Source: Hyaloraphidium curvatum (taxonomy: Eukaryota > Monoblepharomycota > Hyaloraphidiomycetes > Hyaloraphidiales > Hyaloraphidiaceae). Taken from it: a DNA stretch of 64,000 bases. Below, piece after piece: positions 10,684 to 20,822 of the stretch (within the stretch, counting starts at the first letter, position 1; the number at the start of each line of letters is the position of its first letter). Below the pieces are notes generated by a model. It searched no databases. It was not told the origin of the DNA and worked only from the letters and a program-made list of their open reading frames with translations. The stretch covers positions 62,001 to 126,000 of the forward strand of contig JAIVFI010000006.1 in assembly GCA_025558095.1 (NCBI GenBank). Reading direction: 5' to 3'. The translations under genes and the position numbers were made by a program.

Positions 10684-12096
10684 ATGGGAAACTGCCTCCC
10701 CGCCCGCCGCGTCACCGCCGAACGAGACCGCGCCGGCGCCGCGGAACCCGGCCGGCCCCGCGGACCCGCCTCCCCTTCCCCTCCGACCGCCGGAACGCGG
10801 GCGCCCGCGGTCACCATTCACAGCGCCGGCAACCTGGAGCTCGCGCCGATTCGTCCCGGAGGGAACGCGACCCCGTGCTCGCGCTCGGGCGGAGACGCCC
10901 CGGCCGGCCGTCCGAGGCTTCCGCCGGAACTGCTCCTCGCCGTCGGCTCGCACCTCGAACCGGGCTCGACGAACTTGCTGGAGATGATGCTTTCGTCCAA
11001 GGAAACGCGCGGGCTGCTGTTCCCGCATTTCGTGTCGCGCTTACGCCTCCTCCCGTTGAAATCGCGGGGCCAGGCGGTCGAGGTCGCCGAAGCGATGGAG
11101 AGGAACGGGGTGCTCGGTCTTTTCAAGGACTTTGACGGGATTACGTCGGACCAGCCGTAGGAGGAGGAGATCGCGTCGCGCGTGCTCCGCCAGCTGTCCC
11201 CGACCGAGCTCGCGTTCGCGGTGCACTCCCGCGCCGGCGCCGAGGCCTTTGCGGCTTGCGATACGAGATTTCTTCGGAAGCTGTCGCTCTCCATTGGATG
11301 GTCTTTGGATTTGCAAAACGTTCTCGCTTTCCCGCCGCTCCAGTCTCTCGAGAACCTCTGTTTCTCGTGCATCCAGCTTCCCGCTCCGGTTGTTCGGGCC
11401 ATTGACCACGCAACACCCTCTCTAAAGACGGTTTCGTGGACCTTCAGCGACGGCATCCAGGCGAGCGAGCTTCCGTCGAGGCTCGTATCCAGGACGGAAT
11501 CGTGGACGGTCCGCTCCATCGAGGATCTCTACGCTCCCCTCTACCTCGACGGCTTCAGGCCGGCAAACATCAGGTTCCAGATGTCTCGCCATTGGGAGCA
11601 CCATCCTCCGCTTTGGGACCCGATCTGGAACTGCCTTTGCGGGTTCGACTGGCTCAGGGAGCTCGACATCCGCCACGCCATGCCGCCGGCCAAGATTGCC
11701 CTGGACAAACTCCCCGTCACCGTTCGGAAACTGTTGGTCTTGACCGTTTCCGTGGGCGGCCGCTGGGCTCCCGACGAGCTGAGCAGGTTTCGAAGCATGC
11801 TTGCCCAGCACCGCGCCATCACCTTCGCCGCCGAAACGATCGTCTGCTTTGGTGGCAACTCTTGGACTCTCGAGGACTCGAGGGCCCTGCTCCGGGAGTT
11901 CTGCGCCTGGAAGCGGTTCGGAGCTCAGTGGGTGTGGTGCATCAGGGGTCCCCGGACAGGCGTTTTCTATGCGGGGGCCGCAAACGTCCTTACCGTCGCC
12001 GAGCTAGTCAACGAAGCCCTGGCGGCAGATGAGGCGGACCGGCATGCAAGGAGTGAAGACGAGCAGTCAGTGTCCTGCTCGTGTTGGCAGCGCTAG
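10684..12096 (+). pseudogene. F-box-like/LRR-type protein interrupted by one in-frame TAG
   Basis: A single reading frame of 471 codons runs from ATG 10684 to 12096 but is broken by one TAG at 11158-11160. The N-terminal part carries an F-box-like segment (LPPELLLAVGSHLEPGS, then LLEMMLSSKETR), the motif that ties substrate receptors to Skp1 in SCF ubiquitin ligases. The C-terminal part has periodic leucines (SLENLCFSCIQL, WLRELDIRHAM) typical of fungal F-box proteins with poorly conserved repeats. Sequence on both sides of the stop is in the same frame with similar codon use. A GT overlaps the stop (CC-GTAGGA), but no acceptor at a usable distance restores frame. Likely a recent nonsense allele, otherwise a sequencing error or a read-through stop. 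Confidence 0.65.
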
Positions 12097-12139
12097 AGAC
12101 TTCGTGTAGCACATCCAATACTGCTCGAAACCGGCGACA

Positions 12140-14408
12140 TCACGCCCCCGCGTAATCCCCCACCACCTCCGACTCCCCCGCCGGGGACGGATACCCCGGC
12201 AAGCCCCCCTCCGCGGACGCCACCGACCCCGGCAGCGGCACCACGCTCACGTGCACCCCCGAACCGTACATGTCAACGATCCCCGGCGACAGCGGCGTCG
12301 GGACCTCGGCCAGCGCCGGCATCCTCGCACTTCCGCCAACCAATGCCGGGGGAGGAGGAGATCCGCGGAACCGCTCGACGAGGATCTCGTCGCCGTAGTC
12401 CGATACCAGATCCGAGGGCGGCGGCGCCGGGACGGCGTAGTCCGAGACGATCGACGGCGGGCCCCGGGGGGGCGAGGCGCCGCGGCGGAAGGGGGAGGTG
12501 ATCGGCGCCGGGGAGGGCGCGGGCACCCCGAGCCAGGCTGGTGTTGGGGGCTGTCCGAACCAGGTCGTCGGCCTGCTCCTGGTCGCCGGCTCCGGGGCCG
12601 CGGCCGGTGCGTACGCCGAGATCAGGGAGGGGGAGACGGGCGAGGTGGGCATCCAGCCCGCGGGCTTCCGAGCCGCCGCCGGTGCCTGCAGTCCCTGAGC
12701 GGCGTAGGCAGGCAGCTCCGATACCGAGGGCGCCGCCGACATACCCGCCCCTCTCTGCCACCCCGACCCCTCCCCGAATCCGGCAGGCAGGCTCATCCGC
12801 TTCCTCTCCCTTTCCCGCATCCTTTCCCCCGCTGCCTCGCCCTCGGCGCGGAGCCACTCCTCCCGCGCGTGCCGCTCCTCCGCCGCCCGCCGCCGCTCAC
12901 GCCAGGCATCCACCTCCCGGTTGAAGTCCGGCACCTGCCCTGGCCGTGCGAACGAGGCGTACCCCGCCACGCTGTACCGCTGCGTCTGCCCGGAAACAGC
13001 AGGCACCGGATAGCTGCCGTAGGAGCTCGCACGCAAACGCGCCGGCGGAGGAACCTGTTGGGGCGGCTCGGGCAGCCTCCCGGCCGGCACCGAATAGTAC
13101 CCCGGCCCCGGATCCTGCGGTAACGGCCTCTCCACCCGCACGGGGGCCTGGTAGCTCCTGGCTGGCGGCTCGTCGTAGGTCCCCGTCTCGTCGTCGTCCT
13201 CGTAAGAGTCCTCGTCGTCGTACGATCCGTCCGACCCCGTCTCTGTCGGCTCCGTCGACTCGTCGTAGCCGCTCCACGAGGCCGAGGCAATCACCCCTGC
13301 CGGATACGCCGAGACCTTGACCATCTCCCCCTTGCCTCCTTTTCCCCCGTCCGGCCCCGGCTCGGGCGCGACCTTCGCCCCCTTCCGTGCGTGCCCGCGG
13401 AAGAAGAACCAGTATGCGGCGAAAGCGGCTGCGCCCAGCGCCACAACGAGGCCGATGACCACTGCGACGATCACGATGGCGGAACTGGAGGTCGTTGAGG
13501 AGCCCAGAACCGAGTCGGTGGGCACGGGGATGAGGCCGATAGAGGCGGTGGTGGTGGGGGTGAAACGGGTGAGGGCATTGGCGCGGGAGGTTGTCCGGGT
13601 GGCGGATCGAGAGGAAACGAAGGACAAGCGGGTGTTAGCTGCCGTCCGGCTGCGGGAGGAGGAGAGGGATGCTGAGGAAGACGGAGGGGGAGGGAGGGGG
13701 CGTGGGTAGTCCCGGATCCGCGAGTCGTCCAGGTCGTTGCCACACGTGTCCCTCCAGAACACTATGGAGGTAGCAAATAAGTGCTCCGACTTTAGTAGCA
13801 GGCAGTCGTACCCACGTGCGAGGTTGTAGGAGAACTTCTCGCCCGCGGCGCACCGGTTCTCGATGCAGCTCGTGAAGGCACCGCAGTCGTAGGTCTGGTC
13901 ACCGCTCTGCACGATCTGCCGCTTCCGCCTCCTTGAGGAGGCAGCATCAACCGTAGAAGAGGCGATGCACTAGTTTCGGCGGGTCATTGGACGTTGGCGG
14001 CCACGGCCAGGTCTGCTTTGTGCCCACCTCCCAGTCGTCGCAATCCGTCGGGCACACCCAGGCCGTGCACTGCGCGCCGGGCGCCCCCGTGCCCGATACC
14101 TGCTCAGTCTGAGAAGGCTGAGCCGTCTGCTCCGGACCCTGCGTCCCCGAGGCCCCCGGGTTCGTCCGGGTCCTCCTCGTCGTGGTCGTCGCTGGCCCGG
14201 GCGCCGTCGCAGACTCAGTCCTCGACAACGCTGCCGAAGAACCCTCCCCATCGACCGTCCGGGTCCCAGCCGCCGTGTTTGTTGCCGTCCCCGAGTCCAA
14301 GGTGGGCGCGTCGGGCTCCAGCGTGGCCGTCGTCCGCGGCGGCCCGGTCACTGCCGGGATGCGGGTGGCGATGAGCGTGGCGCCCAACATAGGCGGAAGG
14401 CCGGCCAT
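12140..14408 (-). CDS. Single-pass surface protein with Cys-rich ectodomain and long Ser/Pro-rich tail
   Basis: Two exons (14408-14031 and 13915-12140, intron 13916-14030, 115 bp) encode 717 residues; function not recognised. The N-terminus has a weak hydrophobic segment (MAGLPPMLGATLIATRIPA) and a Thr/Ala/Pro-rich stretch. An ectodomain with about ten Cys follows (CTAWVCPTDCDDWE, then after the intron YDCGAFTSCIENRC and DCLLLKSEHLF). A Ser/Pro/Thr stalk leads to one strong membrane helix (AIVIVAVVIGLVVALGAAAF) with a basic stop-transfer. The cytoplasmic tail of over 400 residues is acidic at first, then Pro/Ser/Tyr-rich with a basic-acidic helical patch (REVDAWRERRRAAEERHARE). This is the build of a fungal wall-integrity sensor or signalling scaffold, but that is analogy only. 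It sits 344 bp downstream of the MACPF gene on the same strand. Confidence 0.7.
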
Positions 14409-14751
14409 CGCGGCTCTTCTCCGGCCCCGGAGTGAGCCGCAGCAGCCGGAGGTGACCAGCCGTCGAGCAGGCGCCGCGAGATTTGGATTGTTTGTTTGCC
14501 CCCCAGCCAAAGGGGACCAAGCACCACCGCTCGATCGAGGTGGGAGAATGTGGCGGATCTAACGAAGAGCGCAACGTACGCACACGAAGTGTGTCGTCAA
14601 CAGGATCGAAAAGTGTTTGATGGAGCCCGGGCGGGATCGCACAGGGCAAGAGCTGGTGAAGATGTGCTGCCCTACACCTTCCCCCCCAGTACAGCGTTCG
14701 AAGAACGGGCCACCATGATCCGCAGCTGCATTACTCGTTTGTCGGTACATC
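14409..14751. other. Spacer between two minus-strand genes
   Basis: This is the 3' flank of the first lectin/MACPF gene and the presumed promoter of the surface-protein gene. No coding signal was seen, and no clear TATA box or poly(A) motif could be assigned. Confidence 0.4.
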
Positions 14752-17700
14752 TCACGGAACGAAGCAGGTGAATGTTATAGAGAGGTGCTTAGTGCTCCCC
14801 GGGCATCCGTCGGGCAGACCGATCGACGTGACATCGCACGTGTTTCTCCCGCTGCACGACGCAAAGTTATTGCGGTAAGCCAAGGCGTTTGGATCCGGCG
14901 CGCAAGGGCGCATGGGACCGACGCGGCACTTCTGATCGCCCGCCGAGCCCGGGTAACGACCAAACTGCGCGGGGCGAAGACGTCAGCACTGGGGATGGAA
15001 GGCGGCGGCGGGCGACCCACGATAGCCTGAACAATCGAAATGGCCTGTCCGGCGGGGCAGCGGAGGGTTTCGGTCCGGCTGCCGCCTTCCGCGTCGCATA
15101 TGTGCACCTCGGCTGGCGGTGTCGTCGAGATCTGCTCAAACCGTTTCGGGTATCCGGCGATGAAGTTGTTTGTCTGGACGGTGTAGACGTTCGGGAGCCG
15201 CACGGCCTCGCAGGTTCCCATCATGCACATCCCATCCCATCCATTGCCAGCTGGGATGACCCAATTGATTGCCTTAGTGACGGTTCATCAGCCCTCTCCA
15301 CGTCTGTGTGCGCCTGCGGACTCACCCTGCACTTGACCGGACCGCCGTTGTTGTTGAAAGCGAGGCAAAGCTGCGAGCAAGCCTCGTAGCTTGACGTGCG
15401 CCCCAGGTTGAAGCATTGGCCGCATGCGCAGGTGCCAAACCTGTTCCCAGTGCCTGCGATTCCCCGTCAGACATGGAGACAAAGCCGGAAGACCAGAAAC
15501 GGTGGGACGCTTACCGGCAAATACGTATGGGAACCAGTGCAATTCCATGCGCTGGCCCCTTCCGTCGACGGCACCAGGGTTCAGTCGGACAAACTCGTCC
15601 TTGTACTTCTTGTAGCCGCTCATGTGAACGTTCGGGCTGCTCTGCAGCGTATGGTCATAGCGCCATTTGCCGTTGCTGACCGTTTCCAGGTCGGCCGCAC
15701 GGCCCTGGCAGTTGAGGCTCCACCCGCCGTTGCCCTGGGGCACCCAAGTGTACGCCCAGCAGACCGGATCCGCCTCGCAAAGGGCGCGGCAGCCCTCTTC
15801 AGAGGTTTGGGTTCCGTACTGCGCGGAGAACAGCAGTTGAGCCAGGAAAAACAAGAAAGACGGGGAAGGGAACCCACGTTCATGACGCCCCTCTGCCCCT
15901 CCCAAACCTTCATGTCATTCGGTGCGCCGAACAGATACGCCGTCAAGCACCATCCGGGCATCAGCGTCCACCCGTCGAAGCCGCTGGGCGGAGCCGGCGG
16001 GAAAGCCCTGGCGAAGTCCGTGGCCCACTGCTGCACCTGGTCTCTCAACCCGGGGGCGAGGAGCCGGTGCACGGGCACGAACGCATCCAGGGAGGTCACC
16101 GCCCAACGCAGAGGGCTGTCGTCCACTGACCGCGCCCAGTCGGCGAAACCGGCGAGATTGCCCGAGGCGTCGATGGCGCCCGAGACCAGGGACGATGTCC
16201 CACCGACGGCGGTCCAGCGGCTGTTCTGCAAGTAGCTTGAGCTGGCACTCGAAGTGCTGCTCGAAGATCCGGTGGTGACGCCGACGCGAGCGCTGACCCT
16301 ACCGAGGGTGACTCCGACCTCGGCCGAGATCTGCCTCGAGACGGAGCTGTCCGTGGTGGAGGCCGAAGTCGACAGGGCGAAGCTGGTGGTGAGCTTGCCG
16401 CCGAGTTCGACCCTGGTGGGGAAAGCATGTCCCCAGTTGTCCTGGAGGGCCATGTACTGCCTGAACTTTTCGACGTTGCTGATCCCCTGGTTGCGGATGC
16501 CCTCCACGTCCCTAACAAAGGCAGGGTTCACGACAAACGCGGAGCTGGCCGAGGCCGGATCCAGCTGGAGCACCAGGCGCTTGAGCCTCCAGTTCGCAAC
16601 CGCGCGGGTGGTGGAGCTCGATGAGCTCTGAGAGGAACTCTGCGAGAGCGAGACGCCGACGCTGGCGTCCACGAAGCCGTACGAGGCGCTGACCCTGACG
16701 TCGACGAAGCCCGCCTGCGCCGCGGACGCCTGCGACTCGGAGAATGTGACGCTGGCGTCCGCTTCCGAGGTCCGGAAGGAGCTGAAGTCCGGATCGGGAA
16801 AGTCGCCGCCGGAGTTTTTGGGCACCAGGATCGCCCTCGACTGCCCGATCGACTGCTGCGGGGTGTTCCTCGACATGACCCACCTTTGGGAGAGCGGATC
16901 AGACCAAAGGCAGTGGAACCATAGCGCGGCAAAATACCCACGCGTTGAGGATAGAGTTGCGCCTGAAGAGCTGCTCCCACTGCTTTCCGCAAAGGTCCGA
17001 GGCCGACTCGGGTGCATCCGGGCATTCCGGCACCGGGGGCGGCGGCGGCGGCGGCGGGGGCGGAGGTGGCACCACCGGCGCCGGCGGAGGAGGAGGAGGA
17101 GGCGGGGGCGGTGGTGGAGGTGGAGGCGGCGGTGGCCGACCCGGGGGCGGGGGAGGCGGGGGAGGAGGAGCAGGCGGCCTGGAGTTCGGATCCCGTATAG
17201 GGGCCTGCATGGTGGTCGCCTCGATGGTGGTGCGGCCGGCGGAAAAGGTGATGACGAAGAACCGCCCGAACATGCTGCTGTCGATCGGGATGCGGTGTGT
17301 GAAGCGGTACCCCCGCGTGGGACTGCCCGTCCCCTGGCAGACCGCGTGGATGTTCGGGGCGTCGTTGGACGGCATGTTCGCATCCGTGGTATAGATGGGC
17401 CTCGCGTCGGCCATGCCGGCGAAGGCGGCCTTGGTGCCGTACGTGACCTTGACGAGGCCGGGCGTGGGACCGTTGGTGCAGGCCCAGCCGTTGACGTAGA
17501 TTTGCGCGCCGTCCTGGACCAGGTCGTCGACGTTGCCGCGCGGCTGCCTGTTCTCCAAGCTCCTGAGGACCGCGGATCCCTGCCCCGTGTAGCCGTTGGC
17601 CTTGAGCAGCTCCCGCTTGCCCGCCTGCATGGCCGACACCACCGACTCGCGCGGATCCAGAGCATAGACAAACACCTCGACCTCGTTCTTGCCGGCGTCC

Positions 17701-20057
17701 GAGAACAGCTTCGACACCGTGTCAGCTGGGAGCTGCGCCGAGAACCACGCGGAGACGGCAGTGTTGCCGCACAACTTGTGGATCGCGGCCTCGGCGTTCG
17801 CGTCCGGGTTTCTCGTCGACGTCACGGCGTTGGCGAGGAAGGCTGTTGCCTGCGCCGAAGCCTGGACCCAGACCGTCACGGCGCTGGACGACCCCGTCAG
17901 GCAGGCCCAGCCGTCCACGCGCCCCGCGGCATCGTCCACTAGAGTCCCCGTGACGGCGCCTAAGAGCTTCGACGGCGCCTGCTCGACCAGGATCCGCTGC
18001 GCAACATCCGCCGGTTTCTGCACAGGCGGCGGGTTCGTGGTGCAGCGGTACCAGATGCGGAGGTACGGCTTGCCGCGGTCGCACTCGGGTGGCTCCCCCG
18101 GCGACGCGGCCTGCGCGGGGGTGAGCGCGACGTTGCAGCTGACCTTGCCCTGGCACTTGGCCTGCACCGTAGGCAGCGCCGAGTTGTCCCTCCCGCACAC
18201 GGGCTCCGTCGTGCCCTTCTTGCCCTTGGCGGGGCACAGGTCCGCCGATCCCGGGTGCCTTCCGAGCGTCGCGCGGTCAATCGAGAGGCTGGTCCCGGAG
18301 CACTCAAGCTTGATCGCGAACCTCCCCTTCTTGTTCGGGCACAGCGTGGCCACCCTCGCCGTGTCCGGGTTCCTGCTCGCCCTGGGCTTGCACGCGTAGG
18401 CCACCTCGAGGTACCCCTTCAACCCCTTGCAGCTGCGCGTGGAGGGAACCAGCTCGCGCACGCCGGCGTTGCACGCGGCGATGCCGTGGCACGCGCCTCG
18501 CACGCGCGAGAGCACGGTGGCAGCCTCGTCGGCGCCGATGGAGCACTGGGGGATGCTGATGCGGGGGAGGCGGGCAAAGGCGCCGAGGGCCGAAAAGTCC
18601 GCGGGCGCGGCTTCCTCCTCCTCGTCCTCGTCCGAGGCCTCGTCGTCCGATTCTTCCTCGTCGGATGCTCCTTCTTCATCTGCTTGCGCAAACCACGTTC
18701 CCGTCAGCAAACGAACCCAGACGTGACGGCAAGACGAACCCTCGGCTGCTTCTTCCTCCTCGGCCTCCTCCTCTTCCTCCTCTTCCTCCGCCTCCGCCTC
18801 CTCTTCTTCTTCCTCGTCCTCGGGGGGCGGCGGTCGGCCCTTGACCGTCTTCTTGACGTTCTTGGTCTTGCGCCTGACCAGCCTCCTGACCTCCATTCGC
18901 CTTGGCATCATCCTCCTCGCCCGGACCGCCCTCCTCCGTTCCTCCACCTCGGCCGCCTCGCACTTGTCGCTGTACTTCCCGCTCCCGTACCCGACCGACG
19001 CGATGTCCATCACCCCGCCGTTCGGGCACCCGATGGAGAGGTACCCGTCGTCGGAGCAGGTGATGGAGGTGAAGTGCTGTTCGTTCGAGCCCTTGGGGGA
19101 AGCGACGCGGGCGACGAGGGAGGGTACGAGCTCGGCGCCTTCCTCATCGCCGGCGTCGTCGTCGCCTTCGGAGCCCGAGTCGTCGTCGCCTTCGGTGCCA
19201 CCGTCGTCGTCGCCTCCCCCTCCCCCGGCGTCATCTCCGCCCTTTCCGCCTTCCCCGCCTTCCCCGCCGTCCCCTTCACCACCAACGTCGTCCCCTTCCC
19301 CGCCGTCGCCATCCCCGCCGGCATCCTGGCCGTCCAGCGGCTTGAAGTCCGGCACCGGTTCCGGCGGAGGCGGCGGCGGCGGCGGCCCGAGCGGGCCCGA
19401 GGGGCCGCCCGTTCCCCCGGTTCCGCCCATCGGCGCCGTGGGGAACGAGACCCCGCCGCCGCCCCCAGACAGAGGGCCGGTCCCCTGCATCGGCCCACCG
19501 CCCTGCATCGGGCCACCGCCCTGCATCGGGCCACCCCCCTGCATCGGGCCGCCCCCGGACAACGGGCCGACCCCGTTCGTCTGGTCGGGGGTCTTGTCCT
19601 TCGGGTTCTTCTGGTCCTTCTTGGGGCCGGTGGGGCCATCGTCCGTGTCCTTCGTGGCCTTCTTGTTCTTGTGGTTGTACTTGCCCTTGCCAAAGGGCGG
19701 CGGAGGCGGGGGCGGCCGTGGAGGTGGTGGAGGGGGCGGGGGCGGAGGAGGCCTCGGAGCCGGCGGCGGGGGCGGGGGCGGCCGCGCCGGCGGAGGAGGC
19801 GGGGGCGGGGGCCTCGGGGGGGGCGGTGGCGGCGGCCTGGGCGGCGGTCTCGGTGGAGGTGGCGGTGCCGGTCGCGCCCCCTGGCCCCCACCGGTCCTCC
19901 CGCCGCGACGGCGCTCCAGGCGGTGCGCATCGTCCGACGCGTTGCACGGCCCCATCCGCCCGCCGCACGCGTCCGCCGCCGCAAACCGCGCCAACGCCGC
20001 GATCGCCACAAAGAGCAGCGCCAAAAGCAGCCATGCCGGACGCGGCGGGGCCGCCAT
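14752..20057 (-). CDS. Giant secreted SUEL-lectin / MACPF (perforin-like) protein, paralogue A
   Basis: Seven exons, 1,652 residues. Introns: 18680-18739 (in frame, phase 1), 16884-16941, 15819-15877, 15454-15514, 15273-15325 and 14965-15020. Order: signal peptide (start ATG 20055-20057, PAWLLLALLFVAIAAL); polyproline and Gly/Asp-rich linker; a rhamnose-binding-lectin (SUEL) half-domain from about 327 (ITCSDDGYLSIGCPNG), interrupted by a basic then very acidic insert; the other half at about 484 (SIGADEAATVL); a second SUEL domain at about 544-651 (YLRIWYRC); two GWAC modules at about 694 and 839; polyproline; a MACPF domain in exon 3 with the signature spacing WGHAFPTRVELGG near 1169; a PAN/apple-like module (EEGCRALCEADPVCWAY); CACGQCF repeat; C-terminal SUEL ending TCFVP. 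MACPF proteins form membrane pores; the lectins suggest glycan targeting. Target and activity are unknown. Confidence 0.85.
19483..19554 (-). repeat. 18-bp tandem repeat x4 inside the lectin/MACPF gene A
   Basis: Four near-identical 18-bp units (CCCTGCATCGGGCCACCG on the plus strand) encode repeated GPMQGG hexapeptides in the N-terminal linker. Expected to vary in copy number by slippage. Confidence 0.9.
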
Positions 20058-20822
20058 CGCGGCCCGGTGCGGTTGCTGGTTCTCGGGGGTGGACCCGTCT
20101 ATGCGTCGCCGGAACTCTGGAGGCTGGTGCGTCGTCGGCCCTTCCGTCGGCCGCCCTGCCGATCGGGCCAAGAGTCCGCGCAGCCCGGCCGATAACGCCA
20201 AGATTCCATCAGAGTAGTTCGGTCGTACACCGTCTCCGAGTTGTGCCTGCGAAAAAGTGGGAAACGCGGGTCCAGACGAAGGCCGACCGGTCCGAGCAGG
20301 CCGCTGGGCCCGAAGCCGTCTTGAACTCCGACTCCGTCCCCTTTCCGAATCCAGGGCAACGATCCCCGCCAGCTTTTGTCGTAACCCGTCCCGAATCCTC
20401 GGAGATAGAGAGGGACGCTTGGCGTCGACGCTGTCCTTGGTCGCCGAATTGCTGGACGGAATACCGCTTGGGCATCGCTGAGGGCTCAGAAGGCGCTGGT
20501 TTGAGAGTCAGAGTAATGGAAGAGAGGTGGCAGAGGTAGAACTGAATGCGAAAGAGAGCAGTCGGTGCGGCAATAACGAACGCTGATGTGGCGGACAGCG
20601 GGACGCGTCTGTTTGTTTGCGCCGCCGGCTCCCAAAGACATGCTCTAGTCCTCGCGGAGTGCCGGCGCGCCTCCCGCCGAGCGCCGGGGGATGACTAGGT
20701 CACCCCCAAGTCGCTGAGCTCGGACGCCATGGCATGTTGCGGCCCGTCGGACGTGTACGATCGCTCCCATCCCAATGAACACATTCATTCGGCAACCCAC
20801 AGCTCGTCCGATACATGCATTT
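20058..20822. other. Spacer between the two lectin/MACPF genes
   Basis: Contains the promoter region of paralogue A and the 3' flank of paralogue B. The only structure seen is the block at 20225-20282 that is also conserved upstream of B. Confidence 0.5.
20225..20282 (-). promoter_or_regulatory. Upstream block conserved between the two lectin/MACPF paralogues (copy A)
   Basis: On the plus strand it starts GTACACCGTCTCCGAG and ends GTCCAGACGAAGGC. It lies 168 bp upstream of the A start codon and is roughly 85 percent identical by eye to 26808-26866, which lies 169 bp upstream of B. It could be a shared promoter or 5' leader, or simply unresolved duplication. Confidence 0.55.

Noticed and set aside
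10684..12096. Intron over the TAG at 11158 in the F-box-like gene
   Set aside because: The overlapping GT has no AG at a normal distance that keeps frame; the nearest gives 37 bp and a frameshift.
18255..20195. 646-residue open frame on the plus strand opposite lectin/MACPF gene A
   Set aside because: It is Arg/Gly/Leu low-complexity with no domain. It mirrors the polyproline and SUEL coding of the minus strand, where frame, introns and paralogue B all agree.
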